Assembly: GCA_030598025.1 (NCBI GenBank)
Contig: JAUVQS010000046.1
Span: forward strand, 1 to 10,095
From: Acidimicrobiia bacterium
Lineage (GTDB): Bacteria > Actinomycetota > Acidimicrobiia > Spongiisociales > JAHEDJ01
Reading direction: 5' to 3'
Length of the DNA: 10,095 nucleotides
The translations under genes were made by a program, and so were the position numbers. Positions 1-7,226 of the stretch are shown here, in pieces. Under the pieces are notes generated by a model. It did not search any database, was not told the origin of the DNA, and saw only the letters and a list, made by a program, of their open reading frames with translations. Position 1 is the first letter of the stretch. Each line of letters opens with the position of its first letter.

Positions 1-419
1 AAGCCTTGTTCGATCATCGCCTGAATCCCGGTGATGTGGTCGTGATCCGCTATGAGGGCCCGAAGGGCGGCCCCGGCATGAGAGAGATGCTGCAGATCAC
101 AGCTGCCATCAAAGGCGCCGGACTCGGCAAGGAGGTGCTGCTGATCACGGATGGGCGCTTCTCGGGCGGCACGACCGGGCTCTGCATCGGGCACGTTGCT
201 CCCGAAGCGGCTCGCGGCGGTGCGCTCGCCCTGGTCGAGGAGGGAGATCGCATTCGGGTCGATCTACCGGCTCGCCGTTTGGATCTGCTGGTTGACGAGG
301 AGACGCTGGCCACCCGGAGGGCAGGGTGGAAACCGCCCGAACCCCGGTATTCGACCGGGGCGCTTGCCAAATACGCACGCTTGGTCGGCTCCGCCGAGGG
401 TGGTGCGGTGACGGCGTGA
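1..419 (+). CDS. ilvD: Dihydroxy-acid dehydratase, C-terminal part (5' end outside the window)
   Basis: Dihydroxy-acid dehydratase removes water from 2,3-dihydroxy acids to give the 2-keto acid precursors of valine and isoleucine (and of pantothenate and leucine), using an Fe-S cluster in the cytoplasm. Only about the last 139 residues are present; the frame is open to the left edge (first full codon at base 3). The fragment carries the family's C-terminal signatures: EGPKGGPGMREML, then LLITDGRFSGGT, GHVAPEA and a final AKYARLV segment. The Fe-S cysteines lie in the missing part and cannot be checked. The wider IlvD/Edd family also includes sugar-acid dehydratases, but the GPGMREM and DGRFSGGT context fits true IlvD well. 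The TTG at base 6 is an internal leucine, not a start. The stop is TGA at 417-419, with a palindrome directly behind it. Confidence 0.93.
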   Translation, partial: ALFDHRLNPGDVVVIRYEGPKGGPGMREMLQITAAIKGAGLGKEVLLITDGRFSGGTTGLCIGHVAPEAARGGALALVEEGDRIRVDLPARRLDLLVDEETLATRRAGWKPPEPRYSTGALAKYARLVGSAEGGAVTA

Positions 420-433
420 TGATCGGGCGATCA
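420..433. repeat. Perfect 6-bp inverted repeat directly after ilvD
   Basis: TGATCG (420-425) and CGATCA (428-433) are exact reverse complements separated by GG. The repeat starts one base after the ilvD stop. There is no T-run behind it, so it is not a classical intrinsic terminator. It also sits in the -35 region of the putative promoter of the next gene, so a regulator binding site is an alternative. Confidence 0.4.
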
Positions 434-443
434 GATCGAGCGC

Positions 444-451
444 GGTAGCCT
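444..451 (+). promoter_or_regulatory. Putative -10 element (GGTAGCCT), near-leaderless start
   Basis: TAGCCT at 446-451 matches the actinobacterial TANNNT -10 pattern and ends 9 bases before the ATG at 461. A transcript would therefore start almost at the start codon, and no Shine-Dalgarno sequence is seen there. A nearly identical CGGTAGGCT lies just before the gene at 8792. No clear -35 box is visible. This is pattern-based inference. Confidence 0.4.
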
Positions 452-460
452 GGCGACGAC

Positions 461-1204
461 ATGCCCGACGTAGTCAATTGTCCCGCCTGCGGGGCTGCCA
501 ATCCGAGCGGGTCCGAATGGTGCGGACAGTGTTTCGCCGGCTTCGCGGTCGCCTCCTCACCGCCGAGGCCGGCCGAACCGCCGACTACTCGACCGGTTCA
601 ATCTCATCCGGGTCCGGTTCGTTCTTCTGCGCCACCGGCCGGATCAAAGGGACCGGGTGGACCGCCGACCCCACCCACTCGTTCAGACTTCCCGGGGCCT
701 GCTTCACCTACGCCTCCGGTTGAAGGCCCTCAAGCCGACCTCGGGGGTGGATGGAACTGCGCGTCGTGCGGAACGGCCAACCCCGTTTCTTCCGATATCT
801 GTCGATCGTGCAACACGTCGATCTATGAGACATTCGGAGCGGACGAGAATGATCGTGTTGAGATCGATCCAACCACCGCAGCCGTCTGGGGTTTGCTGCC
901 GGGCGGGGGGCACTTCAAGGTCGGGCAAGCCGGCCTGGGGCTGGCCGTGGCAGGGCTTCTGGTTACGGCTCTGGTATTCGGGGCGCTCATGATGGGTGGC
1001 AATAGAAGTGCAGTCGGCATAGTGCTTCTGCTTGTCAGCGGCGTCGCCTGGGCGATATCGATCTACGATGCGACCCGGTTCGCCGCGCACAACGAAGACG
1101 CGGTCCTGTTGCGGCCGAAAGTGATCACCATGGCGATGGGCCTGGTATTTGGCGTCGTAATCGTGGCGGCCGTGTCCATCACAGGAGAAGGAACGACACC
1201 ATGA
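461..1204 (+). CDS. Double zinc-ribbon membrane protein, function unknown
   Basis: 247 residues. Two short zinc-ribbon modules are visible: CPAC...CGQC (Cys 7, 10, 21, 24) and CASC...CRSC (Cys 100, 103, 114, 117), each with a GxANP turn like RanBP2-type or zinc-ribbon domains. They are separated by a Pro/Ser/Gly-rich linker (about 33-90). The C-terminal third has three probable membrane helices (about 155-177, 183-203, 221-241) in a hydrophobic, TM2-like arrangement. The ribbons probably face the cytoplasm, but topology is not proven. The start at 461 puts the first CxxC at residue 7, as in many ribbon proteins. The stop overlaps the next ATG (ATGA at 1201-1204), so the two membrane proteins are translationally coupled. 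I do not recognise a named family. Such ribbons often mediate protein or nucleic-acid contacts; the role here is unknown. Confidence 0.85.
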   Translation: MPDVVNCPACGAANPSGSEWCGQCFAGFAVASSPPRPAEPPTTRPVQSHPGPVRSSAPPAGSKGPGGPPTPPTRSDFPGPASPTPPVEGPQADLGGGWNCASCGTANPVSSDICRSCNTSIYETFGADENDRVEIDPTTAAVWGLLPGGGHFKVGQAGLGLAVAGLLVTALVFGALMMGGNRSAVGIVLLLVSGVAWAISIYDATRFAAHNEDAVLLRPKVITMAMGLVFGVVIVAAVSITGEGTTP

Positions 1205-1497
1205 ACGGAGTCTTTGGTATCAGCCTCGTCATCGGCATCGTTGCGCTGATCGCCTGGATTCTCATCGGTGGGTTCTCAGAGGCGAATGATGGTCGGCCGG
1301 TTCATCCCGATGAGAGATTCGGGCCCAAGGGGAGAGGAATCGTGGCGGCGCTCACCGCCTTTGGGATCGGTGGGCTTTCCGCCTCCTACGGTGGATGGCC
1401 GATGGCTGGCGCCGTGGCTGCCGCGCTGGTCGCAGCGGGCGTGTTCGGTGTTTACGCCTACCGCTTCGACGCCGGCGACGAACCGGAATCCAACTGA
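1201..1497 (+). CDS. Small three-helix membrane protein, function unknown
   Basis: 98 residues, mostly hydrophobic, with probable membrane helices at about 4-23, 46-63 and 67-87. A charged loop (residues 26-45, with HPDERFGPKGRG) joins helices 1 and 2, and the tail is acidic (DAGDEPESN). The start ATG overlaps the stop of the zinc-ribbon gene and has an AGGAG Shine-Dalgarno at 1183-1187. The stop TGA (1495-1497) directly abuts the ATG of the phosphoesterase gene. This tight coupling suggests it works with the zinc-ribbon membrane protein, perhaps as a partner subunit. No recognised family; whether it is real rests on length, hydrophobic pattern and packing. Confidence 0.75.
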   Translation: MNGVFGISLVIGIVALIAWILIGGFSEANDGRPVHPDERFGPKGRGIVAALTAFGIGGLSASYGGWPMAGAVAAALVAAGVFGVYAYRFDAGDEPESN

Positions 1498-2256
1498 ATG
1501 TTGCTGGTCGCTGATGTCCACGGGGCGTTTGACGAACTCGCCCGGGTGATAGCGACCGGAGAACCGGTGGTGATTCTCGGAGACCTTCTCAACTTTGTGG
1601 ACTACCGAACCGGAGCAGGAATAGCCACGGAGATCTTCGGTGCGGATTTCGCCAATGCCGCCATGCAGTTTCGGCGTGAAGGTGACTTCACCGCGTCCCG
1701 TCAAATGTGGCGCAATTTCTCAGCCGGCCGGGAGGATGAGGTGCGGAACCAGGTGACCGAGGAAATCCAGCGCCAGTACACCAAGATGCATGAGGCGCTC
1801 GAGGGAGGATCCGGGTTCGTGACGCACGGCAACGTCGACATTCCCGCTTTGCTCCAGTCCCATCTGCCGGACGGCTTTCAATATCTGAACGGCGAGACGG
1901 TAGTGGTCGATGGGATGAGGCTGGGGATGGTTGGAGGAGGTTCAACGACGGGTTTGAACGCGGCAGGTGAAATCGGTGAGGAGGAGATGGCCGGATTCCT
2001 CGATGAGATGGGGCCGGTCGACATCCTCGGGACCCATGTTCCTCCGGCGATCGACTCCCTGCGGCGCGATGTGATCACGGGCCGGCTCGAGGGAGGGTCC
2101 GTGGCGGTTGCCGAGTATCTCCATCGCCATCAGCCTCTGGTGCACTACTTCGGTGACATCCATCAGCCACAGGCCTCCCGGTGGCGGGTCGGTCGCACCC
2201 GTTGCATCAACGTCGGCTACTTCCGGGCCACGGCGCGGGCGGTTCGCCACGTCTGA
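1498..2256 (+). CDS. Calcineurin-like metallophosphoesterase
   Basis: 252 residues; a predicted two-metal phosphoesterase acting on an unknown phosphomonoester or diester in the cytoplasm. The family's metal-binding motifs appear in order: DVH (Asp6, His8), GDLLN (Asp29), HGNVD (Asn112), GTH (His180) and GDIH (His222). The GNHD/E motif is altered to GNVD and the final GHxH to GDIH, so it is a divergent member and its substrate cannot be assigned. No signal peptide or membrane helix is seen. The ATG immediately follows the upstream stop without a good Shine-Dalgarno, which implies translational coupling with the two membrane proteins. Yfce, MPP_TTHA and YvnB-type subgroups were considered but cannot be told apart by eye. 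Confidence 0.85.
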   Translation: MLLVADVHGAFDELARVIATGEPVVILGDLLNFVDYRTGAGIATEIFGADFANAAMQFRREGDFTASRQMWRNFSAGREDEVRNQVTEEIQRQYTKMHEALEGGSGFVTHGNVDIPALLQSHLPDGFQYLNGETVVVDGMRLGMVGGGSTTGLNAAGEIGEEEMAGFLDEMGPVDILGTHVPPAIDSLRRDVITGRLEGGSVAVAEYLHRHQPLVHYFGDIHQPQASRWRVGRTRCINVGYFRATARAVRHV

Positions 2257-2299
2257 CGTCGATCTCGATCATCTCTCCGACACCTATCGGTTCCGTCCG

Positions 2300-2980
2300 A
2301 TGCGACCCGAGGGAGAGGCCCGGGTCCGGATGGCTCTGACCGGACTTGAACGCGGCGCTCGCGTGTTGGATGTCGGTGGTGGAACCGGCGCCCATTCGGC
2401 GGTGATGCGGGCTGAGGGTCGGCTGCCGGTTCTCATCGATCCGTCGCTCGCCCAGCGTCAGAAAGCAAACAAACAGGATCTGATTGTGGTCGGCGGCGTG
2501 TCGCAGTTGCTCCCCTTCGCCGGCGACTGTTTCGATATGGCGTACTTTCACCTTTCGTTGCACTACGGCAATTGGACAAAAGCTCTGTCGGAAGCAGTCC
2601 GAGTCGTTCGACCCGGGGGCCGAATATGGATCTGGACCTTCTCGCGTCACTACCTCGCCACATCGTTTGCAGGCCAATGGTTTCCCTCGGTTCACCGACA
2701 CGATCTAGAGCGTTTCCCCGACGTGAGCGACGTCATCGCCCATCTGCAATCGGTCGGCGTTGTGGAGATCGAGAGTCGAATCTCGATCGAGACCGTTGCG
2801 CGCACAGCTGCGGAATGGGAAGAGAGATTTCGAGCCCGGTTCGTCAGCACGCTCCAGATGATTGATGATGATGAACTCGAGCGCGGAGTACGGATGTTCC
2901 GCGGCCGACATACGCAGCCGGACGAAACCGTCGCGATCGACCTCGAGTTCGAAGCGATCGTAGGATCGGTCGGCGGCTAG
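2300..2980 (+). CDS. SAM-dependent methyltransferase (class I, Methyltransf_11-like)
   Basis: 226 residues from the ATG at 2300. SAM-binding motif I is VLDVGGGTGAH (about 22-32), the acidic residue ending strand 2 is Asp47, motif II/III is LPFAGDCFDMAYFHLSLHY (71-89), followed by VVRPGGRIWIWTFS (102-115). The substrate is unknown; the C-terminal half may recognise it. The start is uncertain. In-frame sequence just upstream (from about 2257) reads DLDHLSDTYRFRP, which resembles N-termini of related methyltransferases, yet has no ATG, GTG or TTG. The next in-frame starts (GTG 2153, TTG 2108) would overlap the phosphoesterase gene by more than 100 bases with out-of-frame sequence. An alternative inner start is ATG 2330, with GGGAGAGG upstream. 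Confidence 0.85.
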   Translation: MRPEGEARVRMALTGLERGARVLDVGGGTGAHSAVMRAEGRLPVLIDPSLAQRQKANKQDLIVVGGVSQLLPFAGDCFDMAYFHLSLHYGNWTKALSEAVRVVRPGGRIWIWTFSRHYLATSFAGQWFPSVHRHDLERFPDVSDVIAHLQSVGVVEIESRISIETVARTAAEWEERFRARFVSTLQMIDDDELERGVRMFRGRHTQPDETVAIDLEFEAIVGSVGG

Positions 2981-2996
2981 TCGGAGCCTGTCCCGC

Positions 2997-3002
2997 TACT
3001 CT
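2997..3002 (+). promoter_or_regulatory. Putative -10 box before the SRPBCC-ArsA pair
   Basis: TACTCT fits the TANNNT actinobacterial -10 pattern and lies in the only gap (2981-3027) between the methyltransferase and the next gene. A start of transcription near 3009 would leave a short leader holding the GAAGGA Shine-Dalgarno at 3016-3021. No convincing -35 box is seen, so confidence is low. Confidence 0.25.
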
Positions 3003-3027
3003 GTGGTCAATTCGAGAAGGAACGGTT

Positions 3028-3474
3028 ATGGCAGAAGGTGCAGTTCAAAGAATTGAGATATCAGCCCCACCTGCGGTTGTCTTCGCAGTTCTCGCCGACC
3101 TGCCTGCCTATCCCGAGTGGATAACTGCCATGCGGTCGGTCGTCGTCACGGAAGAAACGGCCGATGGGCTGCCGGCGACTGCGAACTTCGAGGTCGATGC
3201 GATGGTCAAGGTCATTTCCTATGAACTCAACTACGACTGCGACGCGCCGAATCGGATGTCGTGGACGGCCGTTCCGGGAGACGACATCACGGAGATGGAT
3301 GGCTCATACGAGTTGAAAGAACTCGACGACGGCTGCACCGAAGTGGTCTACGCGCTGAAAGTGGACTACTCCTTCCCGCTTCCCGGGTTCCTTCGTCGCC
3401 AGGCCGAGAAGCAATTGGTTGGAAACGCGCTGCGTGGGCTGAAGAAGCGTGTCGAGGAAGTCCAAACCGGCTGA
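3028..3474 (+). CDS. SRPBCC / START-like (polyketide cyclase, COQ10-type) protein
   Basis: 148 residues, the usual length of a single-domain SRPBCC helix-grip protein. The N-terminal pattern (IEISAPPAVVFAVLADLPAYPEW) is the classic start of this fold, and the C-terminal helix (about 115-145, LPGFLRRQAEKQLVGNALRGLKKRVEE) closes the lipid-binding cavity. These proteins bind hydrophobic ligands such as quinones or lipids; the ligand here is unknown. The start ATG has a GAAGGA Shine-Dalgarno six bases upstream. The stop overlaps the start of the ArsA-like ATPase (TGATG at 3472-3476). From memory, this SRPBCC-ArsA neighbour pair also occurs in other actinobacteria, such as the Mycobacterium tuberculosis Rv2185c-Rv2184c pair, which supports a joint role. 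Confidence 0.87.
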   Translation: MAEGAVQRIEISAPPAVVFAVLADLPAYPEWITAMRSVVVTEETADGLPATANFEVDAMVKVISYELNYDCDAPNRMSWTAVPGDDITEMDGSYELKELDDGCTEVVYALKVDYSFPLPGFLRRQAEKQLVGNALRGLKKRVEEVQTG

Positions 3475-4637
3475 TGCGCGTCGTCCTGGTGACCGGCAAG
3501 GGGGGAGTCGGCAAGACGACGGTCGCCGCCGCCACCGGACTTCTTGCCGCCGAACTCGGCCACCGAACGCTGGTGACCTCTACCGATCCGGCCCACAGTC
3601 TTGCCGACGCGTTCGACGTTCCGCTGGGCGACGTGCCCAGCACGCTCTTTGACGGTCTCGATGTCCAGCAGATCGACGCCCAGATGCAGCTCGCCAAGCA
3701 CTGGGGTGAGCTCCACGAGCAACTCAAGCGGGTATTCCACTGGGGCGGCGTGAAGGGCATCGAAGCTGAGGAGTTCCTCGTATTCCCCGGCATGGACGAG
3801 CTGTTCTCGCTTCTGCAGGTGAAGGATCACGCCGACTCGGGAATCTATGACACGATCATCGTCGATTGTGCTCCGACGGCCGAGACGCTGCGATTGCTGA
3901 GCCTGCCGGAAGTCCTGTCGTGGTACTTCGACCGGGTTCTCCCTACGGAGCGAATGCTGATGAAAGCCGCTCGGCCGGTGCTCACCAGGATGACGAACCT
4001 TCCGGTTCCCGGCGAGGAGGTCTTCGACGCCGCTGAGGGCGTGTTCCTGGCCGTTGAAGGGGTCAAAGCTCTTCTCGCTGATTCTGAGGTGACGTCGGCC
4101 CGGCTCGTCGTCAACCCGGAGAAGATGGTGGTGAGTGAGGCCAGGCGCACGTATACCTACCTGGGTTTGTTCGGTTACGGCGTCGACGCGGTGGTTGTCA
4201 ATCGAATTCTTCCGAACGATGTCACCGACAGCTACTTCGATGCATGGCGGGAAGTGCAGGCCAGGCACCTGGAAGAAATCGAGGAATCGTTCCAGGAGGT
4301 GTCGATCTTGCCGTTGCGTTTGTTCGGTCAGGAGATGGTGGGTCTTGACCGGCTCCGGGAACTGGCGACCGAGCTATACGGAGATACCGATCCGGTCACC
4401 GGATTCAAAGGCGTTTCACCGTTCACGCTGACCGAGGATGGAGAAGAGGTCGTGATCGAACTCGCCGTGCCCTTCGCCGACGAGGAGGAACTCGATGTTC
4501 TCCGCCGCGGTGGTGAGTTGTATATCACCGTCGGCCCGTACCGTCGATCTTTCGTACTTCCCGACTCGCTTTTACGCCGCCACATCGCCGGGGCCAACCT
4601 GGCCGGCGGTGTGCTCCGGGTGACATTCTCCGACTAA
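3474..4637 (+). CDS. ArsA/Get3-type anion-transporting ATPase with C-terminal HSP20-like domain
   Basis: 387 residues. Seen in order: deviant Walker A GKGGVGKTT (8-16), switch I TDPAHSLADAFD (37-48), switch II DCAPTAETLRLLSLPE (from Asp131), and a C-terminal beta-rich module (about 313-387) that matches the HSP20-like domain often attached to bacterial ArsA-type ATPases. Family members hydrolyse ATP as dimers to drive arsenite export or insertion of tail-anchored proteins. No ars genes or arsenite-binding Cys cluster are nearby, so arsenic resistance is unlikely, and a chaperone or lipid-related role with the SRPBCC partner is more plausible. A longer open frame starts at 3261, but the ATG at 3474 is chosen because the P-loop lies seven residues downstream and the extra segment is an out-of-frame reading of the SRPBCC gene. 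Confidence 0.9.
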   Translation: MRVVLVTGKGGVGKTTVAAATGLLAAELGHRTLVTSTDPAHSLADAFDVPLGDVPSTLFDGLDVQQIDAQMQLAKHWGELHEQLKRVFHWGGVKGIEAEEFLVFPGMDELFSLLQVKDHADSGIYDTIIVDCAPTAETLRLLSLPEVLSWYFDRVLPTERMLMKAARPVLTRMTNLPVPGEEVFDAAEGVFLAVEGVKALLADSEVTSARLVVNPEKMVVSEARRTYTYLGLFGYGVDAVVVNRILPNDVTDSYFDAWREVQARHLEEIEESFQEVSILPLRLFGQEMVGLDRLRELATELYGDTDPVTGFKGVSPFTLTEDGEEVVIELAVPFADEEELDVLRRGGELYITVGPYRRSFVLPDSLLRRHIAGANLAGGVLRVTFSD

Positions 4638-4675
4638 TGGCGCGCCGTACCCAGAGTCATCCGTCGAGGACGAAG

Positions 4676-4688
4676 CTGTGATCCACAG
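4676..4688. terminator. Possible weak hairpin between convergent genes
   Basis: CTGTG (4676-4680) and CACAG (4684-4688) pair around ATC in the 60-base gap between the convergent ArsA-like and mmsA genes. It could act in both directions, but the stem is only 5 bp and there is no T-run on either strand. Location is the main support. Confidence 0.2.
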
Positions 4689-4697
4689 GCCTCTCCG

Positions 4698-6191
4698 CTA
4701 GCCGTGCTGCGGAAAGCCGAGATCAACACCCCGATGAATACGATCCGGCCAACGGGCGATGACGGTCTTGACCTGGGTGTAGAACCGGATGCTGTCGGGG
4801 CCGTAGATATCGTGATCTCCGAATAGCGAGTCTTTCCATCCCCCGAACGAGTAGAACGACAACGGCACCGGAATCGGCACGTTGATGCCGACCATGCCGA
4901 CCAGGATCTCGTTCTGGAACTTGCGGGCGGCTCCACCATCGTTGGTGAATATGGCGGTTCCGTTTCCCCAGGCGTTGTCGTTGATGATCCGGATGGCCTC
5001 CTCGTAGCTATCTGCCCGGAGGTGGCAGAGCACCGGGCCGAAGATCTCGTGCTGGTAGATCTTCATGCTCGTCGACACGTCGTCGAACAGGGTCGGTCCG
5101 ACGAAGAAGCCTTCCTCGTAGCCTTCTACCGAGAAGCCCCGGCCGTCGGAGAGCAACGTGGCGCCCTCTTCGACACCAAGATCTACGTAGCCGACCACGC
5201 GATCACGGTGCTCGGCGGTGACGAGCGGCCCTATCTCAGACCCTTCGGCCATGCCGGGCCCGACCTGAAGACTGGAGATGCGTTTCTCGATGGCCGGAAT
5301 CAGCTGCTCGGCTGCGTCGCCCACCGAGACCACCACCGAGATCGCCATGCAGCGTTCCCCGGCCGAGCCGTACCCGGCCGAAACGGCAGAGTCTGCGGCG
5401 AGTTCCATATCGGCATCCGGTAGCACCACCATGTGGTTCTTCGCGCCGGCCAGAGCCTGCACGCGTTTGCGGTGCTCGATTGCCGTCGCCTGTACGTACC
5501 GGGCAATCGGGGTGGATCCAACGAACGACACGGCCTCGATATCGGGGTGAGTCAACAGTCGGTCGACGGCCACCTTGTCACCGTGGACAACGTTGAACAC
5601 TCCCGCCGGGAGTCCCGCCCGTTCCCAGAGTTCGGCCGCGAGCATGTTCGGCGACGGGTCTTTCTCGGACGGCTTCAGCACGAATGTGTTGCCCGCCGCA
5701 ATCGCCATTGGATACATCCACAACGGCACCATGGCCGGGAAGTTGAAAGGTGTGATACCGGTCACGACACCAAGCGGCTGCCGGATCGAATACATGTCTA
5801 CCGACGTAGACACATTCTCCGAAAACTCGCCCTTCAACAGCTGCGGAAGTCCGCACGCGAACTCCACGACCTCGAGACCTCGTTGCACCTCACCGCGTGC
5901 ATCGTGGAGTGTCTTCCCGTGCTCGGCGGTTATCAAACGCGCCACATCGTCCTTGTGCCGTTCCAGCAACTCACGGAACGCGAACATGATCCGCTGTCGA
6001 CCGGCCAGCGACCTGTCGCGCCACATTGGGTAGGCGTCGGCGGCGACGCCCACGGCCAGGTCGACATCGGCGACCGAGGCAAATGCCACCTCTGCGGACT
6101 GGTTGCCCGTCGCCGGATCGAAGACCTTGCCGGTGCGCTCTGGAACGGCTTCATGCGGCCGTCCATTGATCCAGTGGTTGATCAGGTTCAT
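4698..6191 (-). CDS. mmsA: Methylmalonate-semialdehyde dehydrogenase (CoA-acylating)
   Basis: 497 residues, full family length. The enzyme oxidises (methyl)malonate semialdehyde with NAD and CoA to propionyl-CoA or acetyl-CoA plus CO2, the last step of valine breakdown and of inositol catabolism (where it is called IolA). Seen: GITPFNFPAMVPLWMYP (Asn150), KPSEKDP (173-179), and AGAKNHMVVLPDAD (248-261), which replaces the ELGGK general-base motif of ordinary aldehyde dehydrogenases and is typical of this subfamily. The catalytic Cys281 is in AGERCMA, and the C-terminal GINVPIPVPLSFYSFGGWKDS segment is also typical. The start ATG overlaps the LacI stop (TGA 6188-6190), with GGAGG seven bases upstream at 6199-6203. 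This argues for a LacI-controlled operon; valine versus polyol use cannot be decided. Confidence 0.95.
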   Translation of the reverse strand: MNLINHWINGRPHEAVPERTGKVFDPATGNQSAEVAFASVADVDLAVGVAADAYPMWRDRSLAGRQRIMFAFRELLERHKDDVARLITAEHGKTLHDARGEVQRGLEVVEFACGLPQLLKGEFSENVSTSVDMYSIRQPLGVVTGITPFNFPAMVPLWMYPMAIAAGNTFVLKPSEKDPSPNMLAAELWERAGLPAGVFNVVHGDKVAVDRLLTHPDIEAVSFVGSTPIARYVQATAIEHRKRVQALAGAKNHMVVLPDADMELAADSAVSAGYGSAGERCMAISVVVSVGDAAEQLIPAIEKRISSLQVGPGMAEGSEIGPLVTAEHRDRVVGYVDLGVEEGATLLSDGRGFSVEGYEEGFFVGPTLFDDVSTSMKIYQHEIFGPVLCHLRADSYEEAIRIINDNAWGNGTAIFTNDGGAARKFQNEILVGMVGINVPIPVPLSFYSFGGWKDSLFGDHDIYGPDSIRFYTQVKTVIARWPDRIHRGVDLGFPQHG

Positions 6192-7222
6192 TGCGGATCC
6201 TCCGATGGTTGTGCGTCGGCGTCACCTGGAGGTGGACCGGTTGTGGAACGGATGACGAGGCTCGGGGGTACGACGACGTGGCGTGCATCCTCCCGACCCT
6301 CGTCGAGCCTCTCAAGCACCAGTTGAGCGGCTTCGCGGCCGAGGTCGGTTCGCGGTTGTCCAACGGTCGTGAGCGAAATGCGCGGCAGACCGGACAAGGT
6401 CAAATCGTCGTATCCGATCAAAGAGATGTCACCGGGGATATCGAGGCCCGCATCGTCGATGACCTCCATCGCCCCGAGTGCCGCCGCATCGTTGGGGGCG
6501 AAGACGGCGGTCGGCATATCTCCGCTGTTCAGGATCTCGATCATCGCTTTGGCGCCGCCGCTCTCGGTGAAGTCGCCCCGGAACACTCGTATCCGGTCGA
6601 CGAGTCCGCGTTTGATCATCTCCTTTTCGTAACCTCTGCGCCTTCTCGGCGACCCGGCAGCCGAGCCCGCGTGGATGTGGGCAATCCGTGTATGACCCAG
6701 TTCGGCGAGATGTGCCACGGCCTCTCGTGCTCCGGCAGCATCGTCCGTACACACGGAGTCGAGTCGTTTGGACCGAGTATGGCGGCCGACGAGAGTCACC
6801 GGGAGGGCGGTCGCGACGCCTTCGATTCTTCCGACCTTCATCATCGACCCCATGATGATCAGGCCATCGACACGTAGCTCTAACATCGTGGTGATTGCCG
6901 AGCGCTCCCGCTTGGGGTCGAGAAACCCGGACGAAAGCATGGCCCGGTATCCGCGCTCCGAGGCGGCGGCCTCGATTCCGTCGGCCACGTCGGCGAAGAA
7001 TGGATTGTGCAGGTCTGAGAGAACGATGCCGATTACGCCGGTCCTTCGCTGGACGAGGCTTCGGGCGACGGCGTTGGGTCGATATCCGAGATCCTTGGCA
7101 GCCTCGAGCACAGCCTTTCGGTTCGCCTCCCCGACCCTCGATGGATCGGTCATGACGAGTGAAACCAGTGACTTCGAAACACCGGCTCGTGCCGCCACGT
7201 CCAAGATCGTCGGTTGTTTCAC
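6188..7222 (-). CDS. LacI-family transcriptional repressor
   Basis: 344 residues, normal family length. Residues 5-24 (TILDVAARAGVSKSLVSLVM) form the LacI helix-turn-helix. GYRPNAVARSLVQRRTG (46-62) is the hinge, with Leu56 at the position that wedges into the central CG of the operator. From VIGIVLSDLHNPFFADVADG onward it is the periplasmic-binding-protein-like sensor domain, which should bind a sugar, polyol or acid effector. The start is GTG at 7222; no strong Shine-Dalgarno is seen, and the small reading frame upstream ends four bases before it, so coupling is likely. The stop overlaps the mmsA start. A perfect CG-centred palindrome at 7498-7509 is the likely autoregulatory operator. The effector is unknown. 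Confidence 0.93.
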   Translation of the reverse strand: MKQPTILDVAARAGVSKSLVSLVMTDPSRVGEANRKAVLEAAKDLGYRPNAVARSLVQRRTGVIGIVLSDLHNPFFADVADGIEAAASERGYRAMLSSGFLDPKRERSAITTMLELRVDGLIIMGSMMKVGRIEGVATALPVTLVGRHTRSKRLDSVCTDDAAGAREAVAHLAELGHTRIAHIHAGSAAGSPRRRRGYEKEMIKRGLVDRIRVFRGDFTESGGAKAMIEILNSGDMPTAVFAPNDAAALGAMEVIDDAGLDIPGDISLIGYDDLTLSGLPRISLTTVGQPRTDLGREAAQLVLERLDEGREDARHVVVPPSLVIRSTTGPPPGDADAQPSEDPQ

Positions 7223-7226
7223 AGGC

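Noticed and set aside
2861..2880. GATGATGATGAA short tandem repeat
   Set aside because: It merely encodes an Asp-rich stretch in the methyltransferase and is too short to be a meaningful repeat.
3261..3473. N-terminal extension of the ArsA-like ATPase
   Set aside because: It is the SRPBCC gene read out of frame; the P-loop begins just after the ATG at 3474.
3366..4268. Long minus-strand open frame (300 codons) opposite the ArsA-like ATPase
   Set aside because: It has no motif, and the opposite strand carries the full P-loop ATPase.
4639..4646. GGCGCGCC palindrome after the ArsA-like stop
   Set aside because: An 8-bp GC-only palindrome is expected by chance at this GC content and has no loop or T-run to act as a terminator.
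5433..6326. Long plus-strand open frame (297 codons) opposite mmsA and the end of lacI
   Set aside because: It is antisense to a clearly conserved enzyme; its translation is Arg/His-rich with no domain, a typical shadow in high-GC DNA.
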